A stretch of DNA of 64,000 nt from assembly GCA_050012675.1 (NCBI GenBank), contig JBEKGS010000012.1, positions 18,786-82,785 on the forward strand, given 5' to 3'. The first letter of the stretch is position 1. Each line of letters opens with the position of its first letter. The position numbers and the translations under genes were made by a program. Shown piece after piece: positions 26,450-35,544 of the stretch. The stretch is from Fen-455 sp050012675. Its GTDB lineage: Bacteria; Actinomycetota; Acidimicrobiia; Acidimicrobiales; Bog-793. A model generated the notes under the pieces. The model did not search any database, was not told the origin of the DNA, and saw only the letters and a program-made list of their open reading frames with translations.

Positions 26450-27634
26450 GTGGTGTGGCTGGCTGCGGTCCCGTTGCTCATCTGGGTCTACCTGTTGTTG
26501 TTCCGGGGCGGGTTCTGGCGCACCGGGGTGCGGCTGCCGACTGCCCCGGACCCCGGTTCATGGCCCGCGGTGGCGGTCGTCGTCCCGGCCCGCAACGAGG
26601 CGCTCGTGCTGGGTTCCAGCCTGCCGACGCTGCTCGATCAGGACTACCCCGGCCCGCTGAGAGTGGTCCTGGTCGACGACCACTCGGCGGACGAGACCGC
26701 CGAGGTCGCCCTGAAGATCGGGACCCAGTGCGGCGGGCGCGTCGTGCTCGAAGTACTAAAGGGCGACGAGCCCCCGCCGGGCTGGTCGGGCAAGCTCTGG
26801 GCGCTCGCCCAGGGCGTAGCGGCCGTGTCGTCGCCCGCTTCGGCCGCGGAGTCTCCAGCCGGTCTCGAGGTGCCGGAGCTCCTCGTTTTCACCGACGCCG
26901 ACATCGCCCATCCCCGGTCGTCGGTGCGGCAGCTGGTCGCCTGGGCCGAGACCGCCCGCCTGGACCAGGTTTCCCTCATGGCCCGCTTGCGGGTGCACAC
27001 GGGCTGGGAGCGCCTCATCATCCCTGCCTTCGTTTACTTCTTTGCGGAGCTCTACCCGTTTCGCTGGGTCAACCGGCGCGGCCGCAGGACTGCGGCGGCG
27101 GCAGGTGGTTGCGTCCTGGTCCGCCGCACGGCGCTGGAACGCGCGGGTGGGATACCGGCTATTCGTGGCGCCGTCATAGACGACGTAGCCCTGGCGAAGG
27201 CGCTCAAGAAGAGCGGATCTTCGATCTGGCTCGGCCTCGCCGACGAGGTGCGAAGCGTCCGCCCCGACGCGGGGCTCAAAGAGCTGTGGGACATGGTGGC
27301 CCGCAGCGCCTACACCCAGCTCGGCTTCTCCCCCGGCTTGTTGATAGGCACCCTTTGCGGCCTCGCCGTCACCTTTCTGGGGCCGCCCGCCCTTGTGGTC
27401 GCCGGGCTCGGCACCGGCGCGCCGGCGGTCGCGATCGTCGGAGCCGTGGCTTTCCTCGTCATGGGACTCACTTACCTCCCCATGATCCGTTACCACCGGC
27501 TCGGCTGGTGGAGGGCCGCGGAACTGCCTGTGGTGGCTTGCCTGTACGGGGCCATGACGGTGACTTCGGCCTGGCGTCACTACCGAGGGGGCGTCGGGTG
27601 GAAAGGGCGGCGCTACGGCGCGGCGAACGAGTAG
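26450..27634 (+). CDS. Family 2 glycosyltransferase, hopene-associated HpnB-like
   Basis: A 394-residue membrane glycosyltransferase: an N-terminal helix (about 2-20), a GT-A domain with VVVPARNEALVL, the VVLVDDHSADETAE loop and the LLVFTDADI metal-binding DxD, then three to four C-terminal helices (about 295-375). The GWSGKLWALAQG segment and overall layout resemble HpnB of hopanoid gene clusters, but no other hopanoid gene is in the window, so the name is by family likeness only. Tandem GTG codons at 26450/26453 can start it. Confidence 0.82.
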   Translation: MVWLAAVPLLIWVYLLLFRGGFWRTGVRLPTAPDPGSWPAVAVVVPARNEALVLGSSLPTLLDQDYPGPLRVVLVDDHSADETAEVALKIGTQCGGRVVLEVLKGDEPPPGWSGKLWALAQGVAAVSSPASAAESPAGLEVPELLVFTDADIAHPRSSVRQLVAWAETARLDQVSLMARLRVHTGWERLIIPAFVYFFAELYPFRWVNRRGRRTAAAAGGCVLVRRTALERAGGIPAIRGAVIDDVALAKALKKSGSSIWLGLADEVRSVRPDAGLKELWDMVARSAYTQLGFSPGLLIGTLCGLAVTFLGPPALVVAGLGTGAPAVAIVGAVAFLVMGLTYLPMIRYHRLGWWRAAELPVVACLYGAMTVTSAWRHYRGGVGWKGRRYGAANE

Positions 27635-27790
27635 GGCGAGGTGGGCTGTGGCTCACTCGAGGCGGCTCTACCTCCCCGGTAAGCGCGGCGGCCATGACCG
27701 GGGTCGGCCTTCGCGATTGCCGCGGTCCACGCGGGTCTCTTCTCGGATCGGGCGTCACCGCAGTCAGGCGAACTCGCGTAGCGTCGCGTC

Positions 27791-28450
27791 ATGCATGAAG
27801 GTATGGAAGTGATCCACGACGGTGACACGGTCTGGCGCTTCGAGAGGGACTTCCTCGAGTCGAGGTGGGCTTGTATTTGGGGTCGGGGCTGCCTTGGCAT
27901 CGGCACCGAGCCGGCGGCGCATCTCGGGCTCGGGTGCTGTTCTGTCGGCGCTGAGCTCTGTGACGTGGACGAGGCCCGGATGATCGCCGCGCTGGCAGCG
28001 ACTCTCGACCCGGGCCGCTTCGAGCATCACGGTGAGGCCCGCGAACGTGGAATCTTCAGTGACGCGGCACGCAACCACACACGCGTAGTCGATGGCGCCT
28101 GCATCTTCCTCAACCGTCCCGGGTTCGCCGGCGGGGCTGGCTGCGCACTTCACCTGGCCGCCCTCGACTCGGGCGAGCGACCGATCGATTGGAAGCCGTC
28201 GGTGTGCTGGCAGCTGCCCATCAGGGTCGACTGGGAACCTGGTGCCGACGACACCGAGATGGCGACGGTGCGCCGATGGACACGCCGCGACTGGGGCGTG
28301 GAGGGAGAGGATATGGCGTGGTGCTGCACGGAGGGCGAGTTGGCCTACGTGGCCGACCGCCCTGTTATCGAGTCACTGGGCGCCGAACTGGAGGCGATCC
28401 TCGGCGTGGACGTCTACGGCGAGTTGCGCCGGCGGATCACTGGTAAGTAA
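27791..28450 (+). CDS. Cysteine-rich DUF3109/YkgJ-like protein
   Basis: A 219-residue protein of unknown function with ten or more cysteines. These include AHLGLGCCSVGAELCD, GACIFLN, GAGCALHLAA and KPSVCWQLP. The Cys spacing and the GCALHxxA...KPxxCWxLP run fit DUF3109/YkgJ-type proteins, which probably bind a metal or Fe-S cluster. No signal peptide. The start is an ATG at 27791 without a strong ribosome site. Stand-alone: 156 bases behind hpnB and 345 before the LAL regulator. Confidence 0.72.
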   Translation: MHEGMEVIHDGDTVWRFERDFLESRWACIWGRGCLGIGTEPAAHLGLGCCSVGAELCDVDEARMIAALAATLDPGRFEHHGEARERGIFSDAARNHTRVVDGACIFLNRPGFAGGAGCALHLAALDSGERPIDWKPSVCWQLPIRVDWEPGADDTEMATVRRWTRRDWGVEGEDMAWCCTEGELAYVADRPVIESLGAELEAILGVDVYGELRRRITGK

Positions 28451-28795
28451 CTCTCCGACGGGTCCATGTTCCTCATCGGGCAGGGACACGATCGGCGAGC
28501 CGTTGCCCCTCTTCTGCAGATTCATTTCCTCCCGGTTTGTTCGGGACGGGCGTGCCGGGGCAGATCCCAGCAGCCAAGAACAAATTGGCCTGATTTGTCG
28601 TTTCACGCGGCTCGAAGGGAGCCAAGAACGCCCATCTACACCGCTCTCTTTTTGTACTGAGGAAAATTCAGTACCTAATTACTGCCAAATTATCTAGAAT
28701 TTTCGGTAAGCTAGAACAGCAAGTCGAGCCCAGACCCCGCTCTTCTATCCGGACTTCAGTGCCGGAGCCAAGAGCAACAGCAGGGAGGCTGGGCA
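28451..28795. other. 345-base AT-richer gap before the LAL regulator
   Basis: No gene is supported. The second half (about 28645-28735) is strikingly AT-rich for this chromosome and carries the perfect dyad listed separately. It also carries a TCTAGA-centred near-palindrome (28687-28703). It is most likely the promoter/operator region of the regulator. Confidence 0.55.
28654..28674. promoter_or_regulatory. Perfect dyad upstream of LAL regulator
   Basis: Arms GTACTGA (28654-28660) and TCAGTAC (28668-28674) flank a 7-base spacer. It stands in the AT-rich segment about 120 bases before the regulator start. A dimeric regulator, possibly the product itself, is the likely binder (inference). Confidence 0.5.
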
Positions 28796-31390
28796 ATGGG
28801 TCCTGCGAATCTACTGTCACTTCCGCGTCTCGCCGACGATCTCGTCAGGCGTCCGAAGCTTGAGCAGCGATTGAGCGAGTGGGCCCCGATAACGGCTGTG
28901 CGCGGGCTTCACGGCTACGGGAAGACCACTGCAGTCGCGGCCTGGCTGGCGGGTCAACGCTCAGAAGATGTCACGGCAACTTGGGTGTCGGCTCGCCCGG
29001 GGAGCGACGGCTCCGGGTCCTTTGCCGACTGCCTGGGCCAGTCGATGCGAAACGCCGGCCTGGTGAACGGACCGCTGCCGACCGATTCATCACTAACTGT
29101 GTTTGCAGAACTGAGCTCCGTGCTGCTCAAGATGTCTCCCGGTCAGAGATTCGTCCTTGTCATCGACAATTTTCACCATGTACGCGACGAGCGGGTGATT
29201 GCAGAGCTGATGAGCCTCGTGGAACGCAATCGGCACTTCCATCTCTTCGTGTGCAGCCGGGGCTACCATCCGATCGAGTCGTCGGCCGCCGGAACGGTGC
29301 GAGTCAACGTCATAGACGCCAAGGAACTGCGGCTCGGAGTGGACGAGATCATCGAGCTCGCGAAAGCCATGGGAGTGCCTCTCGACCGCCCCGGCGCCGA
29401 TCATCTGTACGGGCAGGTCGGCGGTTGGATCTCGATGGTCCGCATGGCCTTGACTACCGCCAACGGTCGAGGGAACGGGCACTGCGGCATTGAGGAGTAC
29501 CTCCGTACCAAGGTCCTGCCAGATCTCGGCAGTGAAGCGTTGATGGGTCAGCTGATGCGCTTCTCGCTCGCGGAAACGGTGAACTGGAGGCTGTTTCGCG
29601 ACCTGTGCGACGACTCCGACCCGCGCGGACTTCTCGAGGATCTGGAGGCAACAGGACTACTGGAGCGCGTCTTGGGCGACGACGAACTGCTGTTCACCAT
29701 CCCCAAACCGATCCGCGCGGTCCTTCGTGACCAGTACGTGTCGGCCGCGCCCGACGAGGCACAGGAGTTCCACCGCCGCCTCGGTGAGTGGTTCGTCTCG
29801 CACACCAACGGGAGTCACATGTCCCAGACCTTCCGTCATGTTGCCAACGGCGGGGACTGGGAGCTGATGGACAGGCTCTGGTCGGAGCACCTCTTGATGA
29901 CGCTCATCGCGAACCCCCTCATCTTGGGCGAGACCCTCGACGAGCTGCCGCCGGAGATCCTCGCCGCTCGCCCCTCCATGCAGGTCTTTCGTGACCTGCT
30001 CAAAGTCGCGGTCGCGGACATGGACTCGGACGGTCGCCGGGCAACCCAGAGGGCCTTCGCCGAGTCGTGCTCACGTTTGGTGAAAATGCACTGGGACAAG
30101 ATGTCTCTGAGTGAGCTCCTTGTCGTCGCCACTGGTTACCTGATGCAGCTGCGTCTCCTCGGGCGGTTTCAGGACTCGGCCGCATTCGCTGACCGTGTGA
30201 GCGCCAGGGCGAGCGCGCTGGCTGTGACAGAGCGAGCGGGCAAGGCCAGGTTCGCCTTTTTCCACGCGCAGCGCGGCCTCAACTACACCTTGCTTCATGA
30301 CGACGGCAACGCCGTTCGCTCCTACAAGCGCGCGTGGGACTACTCGACGGGATCCGGAGCCGACTTTCTCCAGTCCCAGGCGGCCGCAAACCTGGCTCTC
30401 ACGCACGCGATCGCAGGCGACACGGCGCGGGCGCACGAGTGGCTGTCGCGTCATCGCAGCTTCGACACCCGAGACTGGCCGGGGAACTATCTGATCGGCA
30501 TCGGTGGCCACCTGGCAGCAGGGTTCCTGGCCCTCGACCGACTTGATGATGCCGGGGTCCTGTCTGAGCTTGACCACCTGGGCGACGGCTCAGCTCCTCT
30601 CGAGCTCTGGGCGTTCATATCGTTCCTCTATTCGCAGCACGCGCTGCACTCGGGCAATGCCACCGAGGCGTTGGCTCGCCTCGAGGAGCTGCAAGCGGCC
30701 TGCGAAGACGGCCAGTCCACAAGAGGGGCCGTTGGGGCACTCATGTCTCGGGCCAAGACCGACCTGCTCATCGCATGCGGGAGGGGCGAGAAGGCCAAAC
30801 ACCTCGTCACCGCCATGGGCACCTGCAAGCCCCTCAACCGGGTACCGGCGGCGAGGATTCGCCTCTTGAGCGGAAGCTGCACAGCTCCGGGGGGCATCGA
30901 CGCGTTGACGTGGGATCCGGCGACCTCAACTCGTGACCGGCTCGAGATGCTGTTGCTCGGGGCGGTTGCAGCCTCTCGCGGAGAAGACACGCCTACTGCC
31001 CGGCACCTCGTGAACCAAGCGCTCTATCTGTACGGGGAATCAAGGATCCTGCGGCCGTTCGCCACGATCCCGGCCGCTGACCTCGCCCGACTCCTCGAGC
31101 TTGCCGAACGGGACATGGACCCCGACGATGCCGAAATCCTTGCCCGTCATGCACCGGTCTATCCCGAGGAACTCGTGTTCATCGATCTGAGCGAGCGCGA
31201 ACAGTCGGTTCTGGAAGCCTTGGCCGGCGGCGGCTCCAGGCAGTCGATCGCCGACTCGCTGTTCGTGTCGGTCAATACCGTGAAGACCCAACTGGAGAGC
31301 ATCTATCGAAAGATGGGAAGCAGCACTCGCGCAGAGACGCTCACCAAGGCTCGTGAGCACGAGCTTTTGTTCTCGGAAGAGCCCGACTAA
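28796..31390 (+). CDS. Large LuxR-family (LAL/MalT-like) STAND ATPase regulator
   Basis: An 864-residue signal-transduction ATPase. The NTPase domain is N-terminal with Walker A VRGLHGYGKTT (about residues 35-46) and Walker B RFVLVIDNFHHV. A winged-helix-like arm and a long TPR-like helical region follow (about 350-760). A C-terminal LuxR HTH spans about 795-855 (LSEREQSVLEALAGGGSRQS, then SVNTVKTQLESIYRKMGSST). Such proteins bind an inducer, oligomerise and activate transcription; the ligand is unknown. Base composition is less GC-rich than its neighbours, and the flanks are AT-rich, hinting at later acquisition. No ribosome site stronger than AGGGAGG at about 28781 is needed; that one fits. 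Confidence 0.88.
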   Translation: MGPANLLSLPRLADDLVRRPKLEQRLSEWAPITAVRGLHGYGKTTAVAAWLAGQRSEDVTATWVSARPGSDGSGSFADCLGQSMRNAGLVNGPLPTDSSLTVFAELSSVLLKMSPGQRFVLVIDNFHHVRDERVIAELMSLVERNRHFHLFVCSRGYHPIESSAAGTVRVNVIDAKELRLGVDEIIELAKAMGVPLDRPGADHLYGQVGGWISMVRMALTTANGRGNGHCGIEEYLRTKVLPDLGSEALMGQLMRFSLAETVNWRLFRDLCDDSDPRGLLEDLEATGLLERVLGDDELLFTIPKPIRAVLRDQYVSAAPDEAQEFHRRLGEWFVSHTNGSHMSQTFRHVANGGDWELMDRLWSEHLLMTLIANPLILGETLDELPPEILAARPSMQVFRDLLKVAVADMDSDGRRATQRAFAESCSRLVKMHWDKMSLSELLVVATGYLMQLRLLGRFQDSAAFADRVSARASALAVTERAGKARFAFFHAQRGLNYTLLHDDGNAVRSYKRAWDYSTGSGADFLQSQAAANLALTHAIAGDTARAHEWLSRHRSFDTRDWPGNYLIGIGGHLAAGFLALDRLDDAGVLSELDHLGDGSAPLELWAFISFLYSQHALHSGNATEALARLEELQAACEDGQSTRGAVGALMSRAKTDLLIACGRGEKAKHLVTAMGTCKPLNRVPAARIRLLSGSCTAPGGIDALTWDPATSTRDRLEMLLLGAVAASRGEDTPTARHLVNQALYLYGESRILRPFATIPAADLARLLELAERDMDPDDAEILARHAPVYPEELVFIDLSEREQSVLEALAGGGSRQSIADSLFVSVNTVKTQLESIYRKMGSSTRAETLTKAREHELLFSEEPD

Positions 31391-31746
31391 AGAGAACGGG
31401 GGCGGGACTCTCGTCCGTCCCGTCCGGACCGATTTGGTGAAAGGACTGCCTCGCGTCCACGAACCGTCAAAGCTCGTGCTACTTCTTTGGAACCGTCTTC
31501 CGATTGCGCTCAATACTCGCGGGTGGGTATGCGGGTGATGGGAAGGATGTGTGCCCGGCGAGGTGAACCGGAGGGTGATTGAGGCCCAAAAGGGGTGAGG
31601 ACGGAGGTGATATTGCCTCGGTTGCTTGACCTATCAGAGGACAGTGCCGATGCTTGAAACGGGAAGTCCCTTCCGCAATTTCCGCAGCACGATGACGGAA
31701 ATGAGCGGAGTCGAGGTCTCATGTCCAGCACGCAAGGGAGCGGACA
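31391..31746. other. 356-base gap after the LAL regulator
   Basis: No gene supported. A weak hairpin CGGGAC/GTCCCG (31403-31422) just after the regulator stop may terminate it. The rest looks like an intergenic or promoter region for the small ORF at 31747. Confidence 0.4.
31403..31422 (+). terminator. Weak hairpin after LAL regulator
   Basis: A six-base-pair stem (CGGGAC with GTCCCG) and 8-base loop begin 13 bases after the stop codon. There is no T run. Plausible but weak. Confidence 0.3.
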
Positions 31747-31980
31747 TTGACTGAAAGGCTAGATAACGGCAGCTCACCATTCGCTCCTCTGACGCACTTC
31801 GCGCCAAGCGAGGGTCCTTCTGCACGCTCAGGCGCCTCGATCGCTTATGACCCGGCCACCAGCCAGACAATCCTCCTCGCCAAGCAGCTGGCAGTCGGTG
31901 CTTACGGCATCGTCGCCTCCTGCAGCGGCAGCGAGTTCTTCGGACCCTCGGTCGCCGAAGACGGGCTCGTCGTCGCGTAG
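31747..31980 (+). CDS. Small 77-residue ORF with a kelch-like segment
   Basis: A TTG start has a well-spaced AGGGAG ribosome site. The product contains ARSGASIAYDPATSQTILLA, which resembles the strand pattern of actinobacterial kelch/galactose-oxidase propeller repeats (R-x-G-A-S-x-A-Y-D-x-A-T). A single blade cannot form a propeller, so it is either a short peptide gene or the remnant of a larger propeller gene. There is no signal peptide or membrane segment. It is followed by a strong hairpin. Whether it is expressed is unknown. Confidence 0.45.
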   Translation: MTERLDNGSSPFAPLTHFAPSEGPSARSGASIAYDPATSQTILLAKQLAVGAYGIVASCSGSEFFGPSVAEDGLVVA

Positions 31981-32003
31981 CCATCCCTCCCCATCAGGGA
32001 AAC

Positions 32004-32039
32004 AAGCAGCGCCCGGGTGCCCAGACCCGGGCGCTGCTT
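32004..32039. terminator. Strong bidirectional-type terminator hairpin
   Basis: Perfect 15-bp arms (AAGCAGCGCCCGGGT at 32004-32018 and its complement at 32025-32039) enclose a 6-base loop. On the minus strand the stem is followed by GTTTCCC, giving a fair T-rich tail after adh. It can also stop plus-strand transcription of the small ORF. Confidence 0.8.
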
Positions 32040-32074
32040 CATACACGGTCGGGGGAGCGAGGTACTCCCGCGGT

Positions 32075-33085
32075 TCAGCCCCCTTTTGAGACGCGGATGA
32101 CGGCGGCGCCGTTCACGGCGTCGCCGGCAAGGTCCTCGAGCGCGTCGGCCGCCTTGTCGAAGGGGTACTCGGTCGTGGTGGGCCGCACCGGTATCTCGGC
32201 GGCCAGGGCCAGGAACTCCTCGCCGTCGCGCCTGGTGTTGGCTGTCACGCTCACGAGCTCACGCTCTTGGAACAGGTAGGCGTCGTAGTCGAGCCCCGGG
32301 ATGTCGGAGAGGTGGATGCCCGCTATGGCGAGCCTGCCACCGCGATCGAGAGCGGCCATAGCCGGGAGAACGAGGGTCCCGACCGGCGCGAACAAGATGG
32401 CCGCGTCGAGCCGCTCCGGTGGGGGATCGTCGGCACCTTGGGCGGACGCACACCCGAGGGAGAGGGCGAGCTCTCGCGCGTCGGCCCCCCTCGTCATGAC
32501 GTGCACCGTCGCGCCCTCGTGGAGGGCGACCTGGGCGGTCAGGTGCGCGGAACCCCCGAAGCCGTAGATGCCGAGCCGGCCACCCGGCCGTAGTCCGGAG
32601 CGCCTGAGAGCGCGGTAGCCGATGATGCCGGCGCAAAGCAACGGGGCGGCCTCGCGGTCGGAGAAGACCCCCGGGATGCCGTAGGCGTAGCGCTCGTCCA
32701 CGACGGCGAACTCGCAGTAGCCGCCGTCGGCGTCCCAGCCCGTGAACGCGGGCGTCGTACAGAGGTTCTCGTCACCTCGCAGGCAGAACCGGCAGACGCC
32801 GCAAGTCGAGCGCAGCCAGGCGATCCCGACTCGCTCGCCCTCGACGAAGCGCCCGGCACCCGGGCCCTTTGCGACCACGTGGCCGACCACCTCGTGGCCG
32901 GGCACCACGCCCGGGCGGCGAGGGGCGAGGTCACCCTCCACGAGGTGGAGGTCCGTGCGACAGACCCCGCAGACGTGCACCTCCACGAGGACCTCGTGCG
33001 GTCCGGGCCTAGGGACCGGGCGCTCGACGAGGCGCAGGGAGTGCTCGGCAGCCGGCGCCGGGTGGTCGAGGGCCCAGGCCCTCAC
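32075..33085 (-). CDS. Zinc-dependent alcohol dehydrogenase (MDR family)
   Basis: A 336-residue medium-chain dehydrogenase. The catalytic zinc ligands lie in CGVCRTDLH and PGHEVVGHV. The structural zinc four-Cys cluster is STCGVCRFCLRGDENLC, and the NAD-binding region is GIYGFGGSAHLTAQVA. It should oxidise primary alcohols or reduce aldehydes with NAD(P). Its GTG start overlaps the lon TGA stop (GTGA), so the two are coupled in one operon and adh would be under the same HspR-type heat control (inference). Confidence 0.92.
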   Translation of the reverse strand: MRAWALDHPAPAAEHSLRLVERPVPRPGPHEVLVEVHVCGVCRTDLHLVEGDLAPRRPGVVPGHEVVGHVVAKGPGAGRFVEGERVGIAWLRSTCGVCRFCLRGDENLCTTPAFTGWDADGGYCEFAVVDERYAYGIPGVFSDREAAPLLCAGIIGYRALRRSGLRPGGRLGIYGFGGSAHLTAQVALHEGATVHVMTRGADARELALSLGCASAQGADDPPPERLDAAILFAPVGTLVLPAMAALDRGGRLAIAGIHLSDIPGLDYDAYLFQERELVSVTANTRRDGEEFLALAAEIPVRPTTTEYPFDKAADALEDLAGDAVNGAAVIRVSKGG

Positions 33086-35430
33086 GCCGCGGCCGATCCC
33101 TTCTTCGACACGGCCGATCCGCCCGCGGGTTCGAGGGCCGAGGCGACGAGCTCGGCGACATCGGTCACGAGGTGCACACTAAGGCCTTCGAGGACGTTGG
33201 CCGGAACGTCGTCGAGGTCGGGGCCGTTGCGGGCCGGGAGGAAGATCTCGGTCAGCCCCGCGCGGTGAGCCGCCAGCAACTTCTGCTTGACGCCGCCGAT
33301 CGGGAGCACCCGACCGTTCAAGGTGACCTCCCCGGTCATGCCCACCTCGGAGCGTACCGGTCGTCCCGAAGCGAGAGAGGCCAGCGCGGCGACCATCGTG
33401 ACGCCCGCGGAGGGCCCGTCCTTGGGCACGGCCCCCGCCGGGACGTGCAAGTGGATTGCACCATTGGCAAGGCGCTCTGTGTCGATGCCGAGGGCGCCCG
33501 AGTGCGAGCGCAGGTACGAGAGAGCTATCTGGGCCGACTCCTTCATGACATCGCCGAGCTGGCCCGTGAGCACGAGACGCGGCTCGCCTTCCATGACAGT
33601 GGCCTCGATGAACAGCACATCGCCGCCGGCGCCGGTGACAGCCAGGCCCGTCGCGACACCCGGGACGGCGGTGCGTTCGGCCGACTCCGGCGTGAAGCGC
33701 GGCCGGCCGAGAAAGCCTTTCAGCTCCGTCGTCCCGACCTTGACGAGTGTGCCTTCGGGCCCGCCGGCGAGACGCGTCGTGACCTTGCGGAGGACTTTCG
33801 CAATCGCTCGCTCGAGCTGGCGGACGCCAGCCTCGTGGGTGTACTCGGTGGCGATCACCCGGAGGGCCTCCTCGTCGAAGGCGACCTCATCGCGAGCGAG
33901 CCCTGCGAGGTCGATCTGGCGTGGCACGAGGTGGTTGCGAGCGATGGCGACCTTCTCGTCCTCTGTGTAGCCGTCGAGGCGGACGAGCTCCATCCGGTCG
34001 AGAAGGGGCGCGGGGATCGTTTCGGCGACATTGGCGGTGGCAAGGAAGAGCACGTCCGACAAGTCGAGCTCTATCTCGAGGTAATGGTCCCTGAAGGTGT
34101 GGTTCTGCGCCGGGTCGAGCACCTCTAGCAACGCCGAGGTGGGGTCGCCACGGTAGTCGCTGCCGAGCTTGTCGATTTCGTCCAACAGCACGACCGGGTT
34201 CATCGAACCGGCTTCACGGACCGCCCGTACGATGCGGCCGGGAAGGGCGCCCACATAGGTGCGTCGATGGCCACGGATCTCGGCCTCGTCGCGCACCCCT
34301 CCGAGCGACACGCGGACGAACTTGCGCCCCAAGGCCCTGGCGACGGACTCGCCGAGCGAGGTCTTGCCGACTCCGGGCGGGCCGACCAGTGCGAGCACGG
34401 CTCCGGACCCGCGTCCCCCGACGACCTGAAGGCCGCGAGCCTGGCGGCGGCTGCGGACGGCGAGGTACTCGACCATCCTGTCCTTCACGTCCTCGAGGCC
34501 CTCGTGGTCGGCGTCCAGCACCTCACGGGCGGCCTTGACGTCATTGTTGTCATCGGTGCGGACGTTCCACGGCAGTTCGAGCACCGTGTCCAGCCAGGTC
34601 CGGATCCAGCCCGCCTCGGGGCTCTGGTCGCTCGCGCGCTCGAGCCGCCCGACCTCGCGCAGCGCCGCTTCGAGGACCTTGTCGGGAAGATCGGCGGACT
34701 CCACGCGTGCGCGGTAGTCGTCGGCGCCGTCAGGCTCGCTCTCGCCCAGCTCCTTGCGGATCGCTTGAAGCTGCTGGCGGAGCAGGAACTCGCGCTGGCT
34801 CTTCTCCATGCCCTCGTGCACGTCGCTGCGGATGCGCTCGGCGACGTCGAGCTCGGCGAGATGCGCCCGGCCCCACTCGATGAGCTTGGACAGGCGTTGC
34901 TCGACCTCAACGGTCTCGAGCAGGAACAGCTTCTGCTCGAGCGACAGATAAGGGGCGTAGCCGGCCAGGTCAGCGAGCTCGCCCGGTTCGGTCACGCGCT
35001 GGACCGAATCGATGACCTGCCAGGCTCCCCGCTGCTGAAGGATCGAGACGACGACGTTCTTGTACTCACGGGAGAGCTCGCTCACGGCCTCGCCGCCGCC
35101 GACCTCCTCGAGCACCTCTGCCTCGACCCACAGCGCCGATCCCGGTCCGGTCACCCCCGAGCCGACGCGGGCGCGCGAGACGGCCCGCAGCACGGCGGCA
35201 GGCTCACCACCGGGGAGCTTGCCGAGCTGGTCGATCGTCGCGACGACGCCGACGACGGCGTACCTGCCGTCGAGACGGGGAACGACGAGGACCTGGTCCT
35301 CACCTCCCGCGTTGGCGGCGTCGATGGCCGCTTGCCGCTCCGCGTCGTCGAGGGTGACGGGCACGACCATGCCTGGCAGCACGACCACATCGGCGAGCGG
35401 CAGAACCGGGAGCTGTTGAGTTGTTGACAC
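33082..35430 (-). CDS. lon: ATP-dependent Lon protease
   Basis: A 782-residue LonA-type protease that degrades damaged and regulatory proteins in the cytoplasm. The N-terminal LAN domain begins PVLPLADVVVLPGMVVPV. The AAA+ module has Walker A GPPGVGKT (350-357) and Walker B VVLLDEIDKLG. The protease domain has DGPSAGVTM (Ser674) and the dyad lysine in GGVKQKLLAAHRAG (Lys717). The GTG at 35430 has AGAGGAAG upstream. A HAIR operator lies 22 bases before the start. The gene overlaps adh downstream and is divergent from a universal stress gene. Confidence 0.96.
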   Translation of the reverse strand: MSTTQQLPVLPLADVVVLPGMVVPVTLDDAERQAAIDAANAGGEDQVLVVPRLDGRYAVVGVVATIDQLGKLPGGEPAAVLRAVSRARVGSGVTGPGSALWVEAEVLEEVGGGEAVSELSREYKNVVVSILQQRGAWQVIDSVQRVTEPGELADLAGYAPYLSLEQKLFLLETVEVEQRLSKLIEWGRAHLAELDVAERIRSDVHEGMEKSQREFLLRQQLQAIRKELGESEPDGADDYRARVESADLPDKVLEAALREVGRLERASDQSPEAGWIRTWLDTVLELPWNVRTDDNNDVKAAREVLDADHEGLEDVKDRMVEYLAVRSRRQARGLQVVGGRGSGAVLALVGPPGVGKTSLGESVARALGRKFVRVSLGGVRDEAEIRGHRRTYVGALPGRIVRAVREAGSMNPVVLLDEIDKLGSDYRGDPTSALLEVLDPAQNHTFRDHYLEIELDLSDVLFLATANVAETIPAPLLDRMELVRLDGYTEDEKVAIARNHLVPRQIDLAGLARDEVAFDEEALRVIATEYTHEAGVRQLERAIAKVLRKVTTRLAGGPEGTLVKVGTTELKGFLGRPRFTPESAERTAVPGVATGLAVTGAGGDVLFIEATVMEGEPRLVLTGQLGDVMKESAQIALSYLRSHSGALGIDTERLANGAIHLHVPAGAVPKDGPSAGVTMVAALASLASGRPVRSEVGMTGEVTLNGRVLPIGGVKQKLLAAHRAGLTEIFLPARNGPDLDDVPANVLEGLSVHLVTDVAELVASALEPAGGSAVSKKGSAAA

Positions 35431-35451
35431 CAGTCGATCTTCCTCTCGTAA

Positions 35452-35470
35452 TTGAGTCCTCAACACTCAA
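35452..35470. promoter_or_regulatory. HAIR-type HspR operator between lon and universal stress gene
   Basis: TTGAGT-N7-ACTCAA matches the HspR-associated inverted repeat (CTTGAGT-N7-ACTCAAG) in six of seven bases of each arm and in spacing. HspR is the heat-shock repressor of Streptomyces and Mycobacterium, and lon is a known HspR target in Streptomyces. A further CTTGAG half-site follows at 35475. Being between divergent genes, it could also affect the universal stress gene. Confidence 0.8.
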
Positions 35471-35544
35471 CCGTCTTGAGCGCCTTGATGTTCCCAAGTC
35501 TAGTTGGGCAGCTCAGCAGGCTCGACCGGCTAACGTGTGAGGCC

